NCBI GenBank assembly: GCA_016490735.1
Contig: JAEMWC010000118.1
Coordinates: 270,001 to 334,000 of the forward strand
DNA: 64,000 bases
DNA from: Pachyseris speciosa
Taxonomy: Eukaryota > Cnidaria > Anthozoa > Scleractinia > Pachyseridae
Reading direction: 5' to 3'
Both the position numbers and the translations under genes were made by a program. How positions within the stretch are numbered: position 1 is the first letter of the stretch; every line of letters starts with the position of its first letter. This document shows, one piece after another, positions 21,413-32,397 of the stretch. The notes beneath the pieces were generated by a model. It did no database searches, had not been told where the DNA came from, and was given only the letters and a program-made list of their open reading frames with translations.

Positions 21413-22613
21413 CGTTCACTTAACAATTCACTGGCATTAATGGGAGGAACGAGTAGCTCAAACTTGGTGGAAGAAGTTCTTTCTTTGGAGAAACCGTTTG
21501 CTATTTTTGTAGACGCGTGTTTTTACTTTAGTGGATCGATGCATATTTTCAAGTCATAGAAAGCTCGACGACACAAGTAACTTAAATAAATTGAAGCTTA
21601 GCATTTGAGGTATAAATTTAATCGTTATTACTTTTGTTCAGGAATGAAACTTGTATTTTTGTCTCGACTGGATATAAATAACAATCTACTCGTTTTGGAC
21701 ACAAAGAAGTAGCTTGGCTGACTGTACATGTTTTTTTGACATCAGTGTTTCTATAGGGTTAAGAACTGAAAGAAACGTTTACCCTTATGTTATTAACACG
21801 TAATCACAATGAGTCCTCGTAAAGTATCTCTCATGTTTTGCGCAACAAGGGCAATTTCAGCAAATTTCTGAAAACACAAGTGATATTAATTCTTAATTTT
21901 ACTCGGCCCCATGCGATTACCAATCCAAACTATGAGGATTGTTTTCCTTTTTCTCTTTTCTACGACATTTAAGCTTATGTCTAAGCTTAACGTACTAAGA
22001 AATATGTTTGTTAAGCCCCAGCTAAGAAATCAAACATTTTTATCCAACATCGTGTTATTCACACATAAGCTTAACGTTTGGTGGCTAAAATCATAACAAT
22101 GTTTGACCAAACAGCAGACCAAGTGAGTCCAAAAAATGATTTTTGCATATTATCGCTGAAAGTTTCGACTTTATGTGGTTTATTTGGTTGCTTTTTACCG
22201 TTTGTGCATGATTTGTTTGTTGGGATGGCTAAACAATCAAACATTTGTTCGTAATGCGAAATTTTGGATGAACATGTTTGATCTAGATCAAACATGGAAA
22301 GCCATTTACTGCACTATTGTGAGAGGTGGCTAAACCTTCAAACATACTCTTCCAATGATGTTGATCGTTCTTAGATTGCTAAATTTGTTTTTGAACAAAC
22401 ACACACGTCAACTGTATTGTTTTTATACGCGTTGTATATTGTTTACTTGTAATGTTTTAATGTTTTGAGGTTTTTGCACCGCAGTCAATTCCTGTTGACT
22501 GCTCTAAACATAAAATATTGGCACAAGGAAATCCATGTGTAAATGTTCAATACCAGTACAAAACATTATAATCGTGGAGCTCTGATTTTAGGCTTGGCTA
22601 AATCTATATATTA

Positions 22614-22958
22614 CCTGCGTATGTCAAAATGATGTTCCACTTAGTTTTTTCACGGAGTTTTCAACACCCGGTTGGCAAAAACAGGTCAGAAATATTACAC
22701 AACAAGTTGTCGAGGCCATGCAAGACGCGGAAAAAGATTGACTTCACGTTTTCCCCGTGCCGGTTCACAAGAGATGTGACTAAAAACATTTTTTTAAGTG
22801 GGGTAGAGAAATTTATGAAATATCAAGAACAAGGTATCGATAAACTAAAGTTGCCTATTTTTAGAATGCAGTATCACTTCCACTACAAACCCTTTCTAAA
22901 ATGGGGTTGACATTTTGAGGCTTGGGTGCACACATCCATCCAAAACCTACTTGACCCC
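22614..22958. other. No recognised gene
   Basis: A 93-codon plus-strand frame (22629-22910) is basic and has no recognisable domain; I regard it as chance. The stretch separates family R from the fold-back element at 22960. Confidence 0.35.
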
Positions 22959-22959
22959 C

Positions 22960-23152
22960 CAGTCTCCTTCGCAGCTGTTATTTAGGGTCGTCAGTTAACG
23001 TTCCTCCCCACTAATGGCTGCTCACTCAAGCTCTGCATTCCTTTCCCTCTGTTACTGAGAACCAATGCGGAATACAGAGCTTGAGTGAGCAGCCACTAGT
23101 GGGGAGGAGTGTTGCGTGATGACCCAAATAACGGCTGCAAAGGAGACTTCCC
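22960..23152. mobile_element. Fold-back MITE with about 80-bp arms
   Basis: The left arm (cagtctccttcgcagctgtt ... ctcactcaagctctgcattcc, to about 23042) and the right arm (ggaatacagagcttgagtgag ... ctgcaaaggagacttcccc) are reverse complements with few mismatches around a loop of about 25 bases. This gives an almost perfect hairpin. No coding capacity. Confidence 0.85.
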
Positions 23153-23306
23153 CCAATACACACACATTGTGAACTAGGTGCCACATGTTCACAAGGTTAT
23201 CATTCTGCAACATAGCATAGCTTTACATACAGTACTTGCTGTAGTGTGCTATTGTGTAGTGTTGTACATGTACTGTGCTGTTGATAATTGTCTCATGTTC
23301 TCAAAG

Positions 23307-23515
23307 GAAATGTGGATTAGCATTCTGCACCATGTTGTTGATGAGTATAAGTGGCTGTTGGCAGAAAGTGGAGAAGGAAAGTGTGCCCATGAACCACTAA
23401 GTGCAGACGACAGACACAAGCCTTGGTTGAAGAATACTTCAGCCCACAATGCATTGAGGGAGGTTGTGATGGATAAAAACTTATTGAAGGCACTTTCATA
23501 TTATGTAAACTTCAG
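23307..23515 (+). pseudogene. Kolobok-like transposase exon (DDE C-terminal region)
   Basis: Between a 3' splice-like aaag and a donor (ag/gtatttt at 23515/23516) lies an open frame with ILHHVVDEYKWLLAESGEG, then CAHEPL, HKPWLKN and HNALREVVMDKNLLKALSYY. The CxHxxL...WL...H-x-A-L-x-x-(I/V)-V-x-(D/N)-K-x-L-L pattern is that of Kolobok superfamily transposases and their domesticated relatives. The reading frame continues correctly across the intron 23516-24193 into the next exon. Upstream exons with the rest of the DDE domain were not found. Confidence 0.6.
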
Positions 23516-24193
23516 GTATTTTGTTTGCATAATTATAAACAATCAACTACATGTAAGTAATATGGTCCTTGGATGCTACATATTTCAAGTTGAAAACAAA
23601 AAATCAATTAGATGTTTGTGTGTACATCAATGTACAAACATAGCAAAATACAACTAATGAGTGAGAAAGAAAAACAGAGTGGGCCTAAACACTGAAAACA
23701 TGGTATTATACATGTAACAGAGTTATTATCCAACCATAACTTTTGACGAGTTACAAATGTTACATGTAGGTTGGTAAATGTAGCTACACATACATATGAA
23801 AAGTTTATGTCCATAAATATTATCTGTAAAATCATCAAATCAGAGACTTCTTATTCCACTACACTATTTCTCTGTCATTAAAATTGTTTTGTCATGACTA
23901 GCTTGGCTCTCAGATTTTACGTGTTCATATTTTTTGTTGTCTTTACATGTATGGACCAGATAATGGTGGAATAACAATTGTACTTATTTCACTCATGAGT
24001 AGGTTGTCCATACTGCAAAATGACTTTAATCCCCTCAGTCCATCAGTGTTTGTGATTCAATTTATTACAATATTGCTATTCAAAATCAAACATATCTAGC
24101 CCTTTTACACTTTGAACCCAGCTTTACTTTAGCTACAGTGTATGCTAGTTTATCTTCCAACATCAACTATAGTTGTAACTGTATTTTTGGTAG

Positions 24194-24415
24194 GCTCACT
24201 GGGTTATTGGTGTCATTCCACAACCACTTATGTATGGATCAAAGAGACTCCTAAGTACTGATTCAAATACATCTACGTTATGCCATAAATTGCAATTTAT
24301 GTTGCCAGATATGTGGGCTACAAACTGTGGAACCAGCTCGCTGCCACTGACTTTTAACAAGCACAGAAATCGGGACATTGCTACAGCAGCAGTTGGCCAG
24401 CCAAGGTATCAAAAA
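24194..24415 (+). pseudogene. Kolobok-like transposase exon 2, frameshifted
   Basis: The acceptor tag at 24191-24193 joins in frame to the previous exon and reads LTGLLVSFHNHL, the TGxLExFHxxLL motif of Kolobok transposases. Frameshifts follow (MYGSKRLL; NQLAATDF; then NKHRNRDIATAAVGQPRYQK). The words correspond to the A-R-x-x-L-A-x-x-D-x-N-x-H and GQ-R-Y segments of the family. The next exon seems to be at 31569, so about 7.1 kb of other transposable elements lie in the intron. Confidence 0.55.
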
Positions 24416-24690
24416 ATTGCATATAATACCTTCTAAATGTGACGTGTTTATTTCTCTCCACATACAGTGTTGTAACATTTTGATGAAATCCTGCCTTCAG
24501 TAGGGGTGCATCAAACAGCAACAGGTCTACAATGTGTATAATATAAAACGGGGGTGTAACAGGGTGTATGAAAATGTAATCAAACCCCTCAACAGCTGTA
24601 TTGAACTTTTTATTGCCAGCTCAAGCAGAGCCCGCAACTCTAATCTGGTAGTCTGTTTAAAGTGAAAAGTTTCACCTTGAAACAATATTT

Positions 24691-24740
24691 TTGTGCAACA
24701 TTTCGACATTTCATTTGTGCAACATTTCAACATTTCATTT
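24691..24740. repeat. 24-bp tandem duplication
   Basis: ttgtgcaacatttcgacatttcat is followed directly by a second copy with one substitution. It sits at the 5' edge of the Penelope-like fragment. Confidence 0.85.
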
Positions 24741-24741
24741 C

Positions 24742-26010
24742 TCCAGTATGTTAAAGGACGACACATTTTCTTTTTCGGTCAGAGCAAGACGCCAACCTTT
24801 TCTTTGATTTTACCAACCGTCAACACCCCAACATTCGATTCACTATGGAGAAAGAAATTAACCACCCTCTACCCTTTCTCGATGTGCTATTTGACAACAA
24901 AGCCCCACATTTCCCTGTCACCACCGTTTATCGCAAAAAGACCTTCACTGGTGTGCATACCAATTTTTCTAGTTTTACACCTTTTTGTTATAAAGTTGGG
25001 CTTGTCAAAACCATCACTGACCGAATTTTCAAGATGAACAACACTTGGTTGGGTTTTCACAATGACATCCAGAAATTGATTGCAATTCTACGCAAGAATC
25101 GTGATCGGTGAGCATATCTTAAATAGCTTGATACACTACAGGTGTCGAGACACAAGAATTACCAAAGTTTTATTTTAAGATACCTTACATTGGCCGCTTC
25201 TCAGGTATAGCACAGCATAGGGTGCATACCTATTGACATCAAACTTGTTTACTCTACCATTAAAATTAAGAACCTGTTTAACGTGAAAGATCCACTCTCT
25301 GATAGGCTCCGTATGCACGTTGTGTATAAATTTTCCTGTGCAAGTTGTAATGCTTGCTACATCGGTTAAACTAGCCGTCATTTCTCTATGCCATGAGCAC
25401 TTATCATTGGACAGATCCTCTCACTTCTTTAAACATTTACAGAGTTCAGAGTCTTGTTGTAGCTCTTTCTCACCAGCTTGTTTCAAAGTTTTAGACTCTG
25501 CGGCTAATAGATGTACATAACATGGGAGAAGCCTGACCTGAATCAGCAATTTCTCACTTTCCGTATAGGCACCTCGACCGGCTGTTTATAGTCAGGTGCA
25601 CATGTTATACTATGTGATAACTATTTGCACATTCACTTGCACCTTGGTATTTAATCACACTTTAATTGCATTATATAGCATTGTCACGCACGTATCCGAT
25701 AGTATGTATTTATGTCTTGTATCGGCTTAATAAATTCAGTTTTGAACATGTTACCGAACGACAAACACACGCGCACACTGTTTAACCATTTAACTTTAAA
25801 TTTAATTTTACTTTGATTTAATTTAATTTAATTTAATTTTTAATTTAATTTTTTTATTTTACCTTTAATTTTATCAAACGTAATGTTACAACGAACACTT
25901 GTTATCATTACACCATGTAACGAACTATTGTTACCTCTACTGTCACACCGAGTATGACAGATGTACTGTTGAAACATGTCTGAAAGATTAAAGAAAGTCG
26001 TTCTGTTTCT
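24742..26010 (+). mobile_element. Penelope-like element: RT end, GIY-YIG endonuclease and 3' UTR, decayed
   Basis: Around 24745-24760 a frameshifted KDDTF trace of the RT active site is followed by HPNIRFT-like sequence and, from ATG 24845, EKEINHPLPFLDVLF, VYRKKTFTGVHTNF and a thumb-like helix region to about 25110. After stops, KNLFNVKDPLSDRLRMHVVY and CASCNACYIG...TSRH form the GIY-YIG nuclease start (25270-25380), and SSHFFKHLQSS the rest (to 25520). The 3' region to 26010 contains catgtctgaaagattaaagaaag, which recurs in the Penelope 3' end at 52130-52160. Many stops: dead copy, 5'-truncated. Confidence 0.8.
25789..25872. repeat. (TTTAA)n-like low-complexity tract
   Basis: Repeated tttaatttaa units inside the Penelope-like 3' region; probably a decayed microsatellite. 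Confidence 0.8.
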
Positions 26011-26113
26011 AAGGATTTCAACACTTCTGCTGTTATCTCGACCTTATGTTTCTCAATAGTTTTTACCACTCTCGCCTTTTGCCCTTTCTCTTCTTGCTAT
26101 TTCCCATTTATTC

Positions 26114-27862
26114 ATGGATTATGACCGCCTGACTAATGAAGTCCTTCAGCTGCTGTGCCATCAAAAGAATTTGAAAATTCCGGGCCAACATGCCCAACTA
26201 ATTGCATGATTAAAAGGTCAAAACACAGCAAGTCTTCCTGAACCACTGCGACACCATCGCACTCTGGAGAATTAGAAGTGAATGAAGCTCCAGCCGACAA
26301 CACCAAGGTTTTTGCCAACCATTAGCACTGAGACGTTATCACCCAACCAAACTGCACCAGCGATCCGTGAGACCCCACCATCAGTAAACATTGAGCAAAT
26401 CACCACTATTGTATCAGCAGTTGTCAATAGTAAAATGGCTAGCTAACAACCACCTCCGACTCCGACGATTTCTTCTCCTACCAACATCAACCTGGGCAAC
26501 CCAAATGCCTTACAGCAGCTGATTCATGCTTATGCTTCTCCTTCAACTTCCAACTCTGGCGACATCACAGCGCATATGGAGGACAAGACTAGGAAAGCTA
26601 TCATTAAGAGTGAGTCTGGGGCCCCTTCTGGTGTAACAGGCACATTTGTTTTTCTTGTGATAACCAAGGTGTTGTTTCCATTCTAAACACTAAAAGCTCC
26701 AAAATCCCTCATGTTATGGATCTCCTCAGGCCCATTACACTCTCCACCCTGAAATACAACTTTACCCTTACCACAGTTCATGTAGAGGGCCTTCAGAATG
26801 GCATTGCTTTTTAGTTTCCAAATGGGGCATTTCAGGGAACTGGCACCAAGAAGCCTCGCCTACTGGCTACCCCATATCGGAATACCTGATTAATATTTAA
26901 CATCCAAGGTCTCTAGATACTTCTGGGGTTCCCTCGCACCTGCCACTAGACAAACGTACGCTTCAGGCGAAAAGCAGTGTATTTTATTTTGCCTCAAGTA
27001 TGGTCTTGTAACTCAATCTACCCCTTTGCTCCCTGCTAGAGAGGTTACATTAATATATTTTGTATCTTACTTAGCTGATTACCAGTATGTCAAGTATCAC
27101 ACTATTAAGGTTTACTTAGCTGCGATACAAAATTTACATGTCAAGTTCAACTGCAGCCTCAATTTTGCCACCATGCCCCGTCTCCAAAACACCCTTCAAG
27201 GAATCAAATGTCTCCTGGGATTTCCTAGGCGCAACCGGCAGCCTATTACCCTTCCTTTATTGCATAAGATCCACAATCAACTTGACCCTTACCACTCGCT
27301 AGACGTAGATACTGTTATGCTCTGGGCCACATTTACCCTGGCCTTTTTTGGCTTTTTGAGGTGCAGTGAACTAACAATGGTCCTGTTGACCACAACGTCC
27401 ACCTCACCCACCAGGACATTACCTTCGCTCCTGACATCAACAACCCAAAACACATGAAAGTCTGCATTAAAATATCCAAGACAGATCCATTCCAGCAAAC
27501 TGCTCTGGTCACCATAGCCAAGTCCCATCTAACATATGTGCAGTATCTGCAGTTAGAGAATTCATACTACAAACACCGGGGTATAGTGTACAGACCCCTC
27601 TCTTCCAGTTCCAGGATGGCAGCTTTCTCACACCGAACTCTGGCCTCGAACCTACTTGACCTCTGTGGCCAGCCACTACAACACAGAGCTTCCGCATTGC
27701 GACGTCAACAACTGCTGCTGCTGCTGGCCTACCATCCTGGCTCATCAAGATACTTGGCCGCTGGCGATCTGACGCCTATGAAAGATATATTCATCTTCCT
27801 AATGCTACCATCCTGGAAGTACCTGCAACCGTGGTTACCTGCCATCAAAGCCACATTTCTTC
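26114..27862 (+). pseudogene. DIRS-like element remnant: SAP-domain gag, RNase H, tyrosine recombinase
   Basis: ATG 26114 opens a SAP-like motif (LTNEVLQLLCHQKNLKIPGQ, then AQLIA), then a Pro/Thr/Ser-rich region and NLGNPNALQQLIHAY (to 26610). The RT expected next is absent; from about 26655 the frame reads CDNQGVVSILNTKSSKIPHV and MDLLRPITLSTLKYNF, the end of a DIRS RNase H, so an internal deletion removed roughly the whole RT. The recombinase follows: IKVYLAAIQNLHV, box I FFGFLRCSEL, then after shifts SFRIATSTTAAAAGLPSW, LIKILGRWRSDAYERYI with the Tyr nucleophile. Multiple stops and shifts. It is from a different subfamily than the Ngaro-like element at 1-14 kb. Confidence 0.7.
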
Positions 27863-28104
27863 TCAGAACTACTCAACCTTTGTCCCATGTATGTAAGCAA
27901 GGGACACCTACTGTCACATGAACACTATGCACATTTACCCATTTTTCCTGCTTATAGAACAGTACCTTTGTACAACATGACCTGTGCCTTTGGCCTGCTC
28001 TGTGACTGAACTTTTAGTTAGCATGACCTTACACTTAGATTTAGTACATTAATAATTGGTGCAGAATTTTGTCTGAGGCTACCAACAGAATGCTGCCTTG
28101 CACC

Positions 28105-28475
28105 ATTCTGAAATGGAAATTGGTAGAGTCCTACGCGTCAGTTATCCAAGAACTTCCCAGAATTCCTTTGGGTCACAAAGCAAAAATTACAGACCAGTTT
28201 GCTGCCAACATAGAATTTTAGCTTCAAAAGATATTTTTGTCTGAAAAATTTCAAGGCCAAGTTGCTTATTTTTGGTGTTGCCAAAGGGCGTTCAAAGCCA
28301 ACAATTTTGGTTTTGCAACAAAATAAACGGTCATACTTGATGAAAATTGGGAGTTTTGGTCAGTTTATGAAGTGATAAAGTCTACATAATTGGGCATTTG
28401 GCAATAAGAATCGTTCATTTCAACCATAGCAAGGGATTTGGGAAAGTTGTAGGTTTTCAAAGCAGTAACAGTGTT
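28105..28475. repeat. Dispersed repeat family S, copy 1
   Basis: Collinear with 39290-39735: both contain ctgaaatggaaattgg, gttatccaag, gcaaaaattacagac, tttttggtgttg, ggtcata.tt.atgaaaattgg and gttgtaggttttcaaagca-like words. Copies are diverged and no domain was recognised, though open stretches suggest an old coding origin. Confidence 0.6.
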
Positions 28476-28934
28476 TGTGATGTACTGAGTATGTCAATAA
28501 GGCACTTAAGGGGTTAGCCTCTCTTGTGGGCTGATCATGTTCACCTTGTTTACAACCTAGTTAACTCCTTGAACACCAGTTTTTCCCCACATCTTCCAGT
28601 GACAGTGAAAGGTGTTTCTCAATAGTTTTTACCCCACCCACACACATGCTTTTTCCACTGTTATGTAGCACATTAATTTTCTCGCTCCACTGTTTTGGAT
28701 TAAGAGTTTAATTAATGTTTGATTTACTGATTTGTAACTATTGGTTGGTTTGTCATGAAATGGTTGAGGGGACAAGTGTTGCTGGCGCCAACCCTTCAGT
28801 CCCATACTGAAGTGATGCCGTGGTCGTTTAGCTTGGGTGACCAACAGCGGCCACAACCACTTCTTCCTTGTGTGTAAAACGGTGGCGTGCAAAGTTAGTA
28901 TTTTGGGCCGCATTAGAGGTGTCTATACTTGTTT
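28476..28934. other. No recognised gene
   Basis: Anonymous sequence between repeat S and a LINE 3' fragment. A 94-codon minus-strand frame (28629-28913) has no recognisable features. Confidence 0.35.
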
Positions 28935-29578
28935 ACAAGTATTGTTTGATTACCATTGTTTGATTACTGCTATATCAATTGGAGCAGTCTGTTACAACAA
29001 GACCAGGATAGACTACAGCATCTACAACATAGATCTGCGCGTATAATTACGTGTTGCACACATTCCTCTGAGGCAATGAATCATTTACGTTGGTCGAATC
29101 TTTCCAAGAGGTGCTCTTATCATAAGGCCAAGCTTCTTTTTCTGTCTGAATTCATTACCTCCAAGTTATTTTTTGGCATTTTTTAATTAGATTTTCGAAC
29201 ATTCATAGCTATTCCACAAGGCAGAGTAGAAGGTTATTGTTACCTAGGGTAAAATCAAATTTTGGGAAAACAAGTTTCTTTTTAGCGGAGCAAAAATTTT
29301 TAATAAGCTGCCTGCCGACATAATGAAAGCTGAAGACATACAGACTTTCTACCACTGCACGAAAGGGTTTTTATTATCGTAATAGTTCTTAGTAGTTTCT
29401 TTTAGTATACTAGTATTGTAATTAGATTTTAACTTAGTTTTTAGTTTTTTAACATATAGTTACAAAGTTTTAATCTATGCACATAAATTTTGTTATTTAT
29501 ACAGGCCCCCTATGGATACCAGCCTTTGAACTGAATGGGCTACCCTGTTTAAATAAAGTATGACTTACTTACTTACTT
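28935..29578 (+). mobile_element. LINE (CR1/L2-like) 3' end
   Basis: 28946-29160 reads, with breaks, FDYCYINWSSLLQQDQDRLQ, LQHRSARIIT and LRWSNLSKRCSYHKAKLLF, the region after the RT palm in jockey/CR1/L2 LINEs. 29200-29382 reads HSYSTRQSRRLLLPRVKSNF, then AKIFNKLPADI and a short Lys-Gly tail: the C-terminus. The 3' untranslated region ends with aataaagtatg and an acttacttacttactt tail at 29578. 5'-truncated and frameshifted. Confidence 0.75.
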
Positions 29579-29754
29579 GCTAATCTACCATCTAGGAGCT
29601 TGGTATGGAGGCTCATCTCACGGTCTTCCATGCCACTTACTGGCACTAACCTAGCCCCATCAACTGGCCTTGCATGCAGCAGGCAGCGCTCGGGTCCTGG
29701 ACAACACTAGGCTACTCCCCAACCTTTTCTCCCACACTTATGTTGTGTTTTCTG

Positions 29755-30733
29755 TTGTGCGCGAACATTAATCAAAAATCACACCAGCAACCTCTTGAAT
29801 TTCAACAATCTGGGTCACCAACGAAGCTCCTGACTGCTAAGGAAGAGAATGACCAGCTATTTCTCAATGAGTACACATCTGTGATAAAAGCAAACCCTGA
29901 TGATTTGGATTTTGAACCATCTAAAGGACCTAAAAGCAATTCATCTGATGCCACAAATTATGGTATCGACATTACCTTCAGCCAGTTGAGTGGGTTAAGC
30001 AGAAATCAAAGGGTAAACATTAAAATCACCCTGACTCTGGGTACAAATGAGCCAAAAGAAAATTCAAAGAGGAACGGCACTGTAGGCACTGTGAAAGAAG
30101 ACTGTCTGTTGGAAGATGCCACCGGTCATGGCACTATTCATCTCTGGGACAATACAATCACTATGCTGACAAGTGCAACTAGCTATGACATAAAGAACCT
30201 GAGTGTCAAGAAATTCAATGGCAAGGTACATCTTGGAACAGTACACACCACTTTCAATGAAATAGAGGCCATTGTACATGACACCAAAGGTAAAGATTTG
30301 CTTGCAAATGTCAGGAAGACCATAACAGTCACCGAGTTTAAGTATAGCAACAAAAAGGTCTAACAGCACGCCTTTTTTTTGCACTGAAATCGATGGCAAA
30401 GACACATGGCTCACAGCCTTTACTGACATCATGGATGTGTTACTAAAGAAGGTGAACATTTCTATCACACACAAAATAACCACTGACAAAATCAAGGAAG
30501 CCTTAATGGAATTAGAAGATATTGAGCTGGTTATTGATTGTACTTCCAACTTTATAATGGACGTTGTAAATAAGCATACACTTGTTGGAACTAAGATTAA
30601 TTCATGTTTATTTCTTGAATTAGAAGACAATATTGAACTTGTCGTTGTCAATTGCACTTCCAACTTTGTTCTGGAAATTGTAGATGCATCCGCTTGTTGG
30701 AACAAAGACCTCTTTGTCTGTTGTTATGTTTAA
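29755..30733 (+). pseudogene. OB-fold (RPA-like) protein associated with transposable elements
   Basis: The frame 29674-30363 ends in a clear OB-fold pattern: NYGIDITFSQLSGLSRNQRV, then an IKITLTLG strand, VKEDCLLEDATGHGTIHLWD, ATSYDIKNLSVKKFNGKVHL and TTFNEIE. The order strand-ED(A/T)TG-x-(A/T)xHLW-helix-KNLxVK is that of RPA-type single-strand DNA-binding domains found in multi-copy, transposon-linked cnidarian and fish proteins. After a frameshift near 30365 it continues as DTWLTAFTDIMDVLLKKVNI to the end at 30733, where a block is duplicated. True start unclear. Its position inside the Kolobok intron may be chance or it may be another gene of that element. Confidence 0.5.
30508..30702. 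repeat. Degenerate tandem duplication in the OB-fold pseudogene
   Basis: gaattagaagatattgagct (30508) and gaattagaagacaatattga (about 30616) start two similar blocks coding IELVIDCTSNFIMDV and IELVVVNCTSNFVLEIV. The period is about 108 bases and identity is moderate, so the duplication is old. Confidence 0.7.
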
Positions 30734-31568
30734 ATAAGTGCCCATCACATGAAATGTACATGATTTACTAGATTTTTTAATTCCTTTGCTAAACCATATA
30801 ATAGTATGTATAATAGTTCTACCTGAGAAATCTTACAAGAAAAAAGAAAAGCAAAAACAACCGTCATCTGATAATAGACAGTAGAAATGTTTACACTTTT
30901 TCGCGACGCAATATTTTTGCCATTCTTCCCTAACTGATCACAAAATTCCAGCCCACACCAATGCATTGTTTCACATTGCAAATTACAAAGCACCTAGCTT
31001 GCAGAAGCACACACTGAAATTTCATATCTCCCAGTAAACGGAGACTACAAAGCATCAGATTGTGTAGTGAAAAACTCCCAGCATCAAACTTTTAAAGTTT
31101 CTACTATCTCTGTATTTTTTGTTGCGCTTGCCTACTGAACAAAATGGCAACAAACACTGTGATAAGGCCTATTGATTATCCATATACATTACAGAAACCT
31201 GCTGCCAGAATGTTTACATTTATAGCGTTCCCATTGTTGTTATACCATTTGGTATATTTGTTTTATTGATTAAATCATGTTGTGTTCATTATGTGTCCAC
31301 TGTGTTCTCTTAGTTCAACTCGATCTTTACAGATATATTTCACTCATCTGAAAAATGTGATCCCTTCCAGATTTTCAACATCAGTTCTTACGCCCAGTTC
31401 CTCAGCTTGGTAATAACAATACTTAACAAGTGTGTCATGCAAGTGCTATACATCTTTATAGAGTCAAAACTCTCTAGTGTGTCTCGTTTTGCAATAAATA
31501 TTGTCCAGCCAGCATTTCATAACCTTTGGTTACTCCTAGTCATTACTTGTATTAAATGCTTTGAACAG
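30734..31568. other. No recognised gene
   Basis: AT-rich anonymous sequence. It ends at a 3' splice-like cag preceding the last Kolobok-like exon. Confidence 0.35.
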
Positions 31569-31821
31569 ATACAAGGCACAGTACAGCAAACGGAGAAAGC
31601 AGTGGACACCAGTCCCCACCCCTAAGCCTAAGGCTTAATATGCTTACATCCCTGAATAGATGGAGCTCATATATGAGAAAGTGCACAGTGTTGAAGGAAC
31701 AGTTGACTAGCCACTTGGATTGGCTCCTGAAAACCCCAGTAACATTGCCCAGCATCGATTTGTTACTCCACGTCTAAACACGGAGGAACTCCTCACGACT
31801 CACAAGTCTCACTTCCAGTAA
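31569..31821 (+). pseudogene. Kolobok-like transposase, probable last exon
   Basis: After ttgaacag the frame reads YKAQYSKRRKQWTPVPTPKP, then YAYIPE, MELIYEKVHS, LAPENPSNIAQHRF and EELLTTHKSHFQ with a final TAA at 31819-31821; three in-frame stops interrupt it. Y-x-x-x-Y-(S/P)-K-x-x-x-x-W, YxxIPEL and the terminal HKSHF/HKSRF ending are the C-terminus of Kolobok transposases. It fits exactly after GQPRYQK in the exon ending near 24415, so the intron was enlarged to about 7 kb by later insertions. Confidence 0.55.
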
Positions 31822-32397
31822 TGCATAGAGGTTGTTCCAGATAGGAGAGCTTCGACTGTACAAACAAGAATTTTTCTCAACAGAAATTTGGCTTCTCTTG
31901 TATTTAACCATTCAATTACATCAAGTTACTTTATGTTTGTAATCAAGTATCAAATCAAAGGCTTTTACAAGGTAGTCTCCCCTTATCTCCCCTTATATCA
32001 TCTCTACTTACAGTTTGATAGCACCAGTAATTGGCATAAAAGCATACAAATGAAATCAATTTAAATTAAGCTTACAATGAAAGTCATGTTAGAAACTACA
32101 ACTATTGAGTATCATTGATAGACTTTTACTGATGTTGAGCATTTGATGGTCAATGGTGTTTTATTACAAATATCAATTTTCTTTGTTCTTGTTAAATGTT
32201 TTTTCCCATTATTCATTCTGATGAACATTTTGTAAATATATTTTTATCCCCTAGTATTATTGATCATTTAATTTAGAATTTCCGTACAAAAATCATTAAA
32301 ATATGACGGAAGTGCATTACAATAAACATTGTGTGAAAAAGGTTCAGGATTGATTTGAGTTTGAGTTATGAAAACAAGCAAAAATGGTACATTTGTA
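31822..32397. other. No recognised gene
   Basis: AT-rich sequence; nothing seen on either strand. Confidence 0.4.

Larger units (their letters stand above)
20257..22613 (+). repeat. Dispersed repeat family R, copy 1 (split by a solo LTR)
   Basis: Shares long blocks with 40152-41856, 43411-43994 and 46830-47532, among them gaccgctgaccaggta then gattggattgcaggctcaag, and a block ending ggcttggctaaatctatata. Without the 612-bp LTR insertion (element plus one target duplication) it would be about 1.74 kb, close to copy 2 (1.70 kb). Its right part (about 22010-22345) contains several inverted caaacat/atgtttg words near gtggctaaa, a fold-back-like composition. No coding frame recognised; probably a non-autonomous DNA transposon. 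Confidence 0.75.

Noticed and set aside
22629..22910. 93-codon open frame as a gene
   Set aside because: No domain, no supporting signals and poor amino-acid composition.
28629..28913. 94-codon minus-strand frame
   Set aside because: Basic, tryptophan-rich composition without domain; no conservation with any other repeat copy in the window.
30064..30705. 213-codon minus-strand open frame
   Set aside because: It lies antisense to the OB-fold pseudogene, whose plus-strand frame shows a recognisable fold; the antisense frame has no domain-like pattern.
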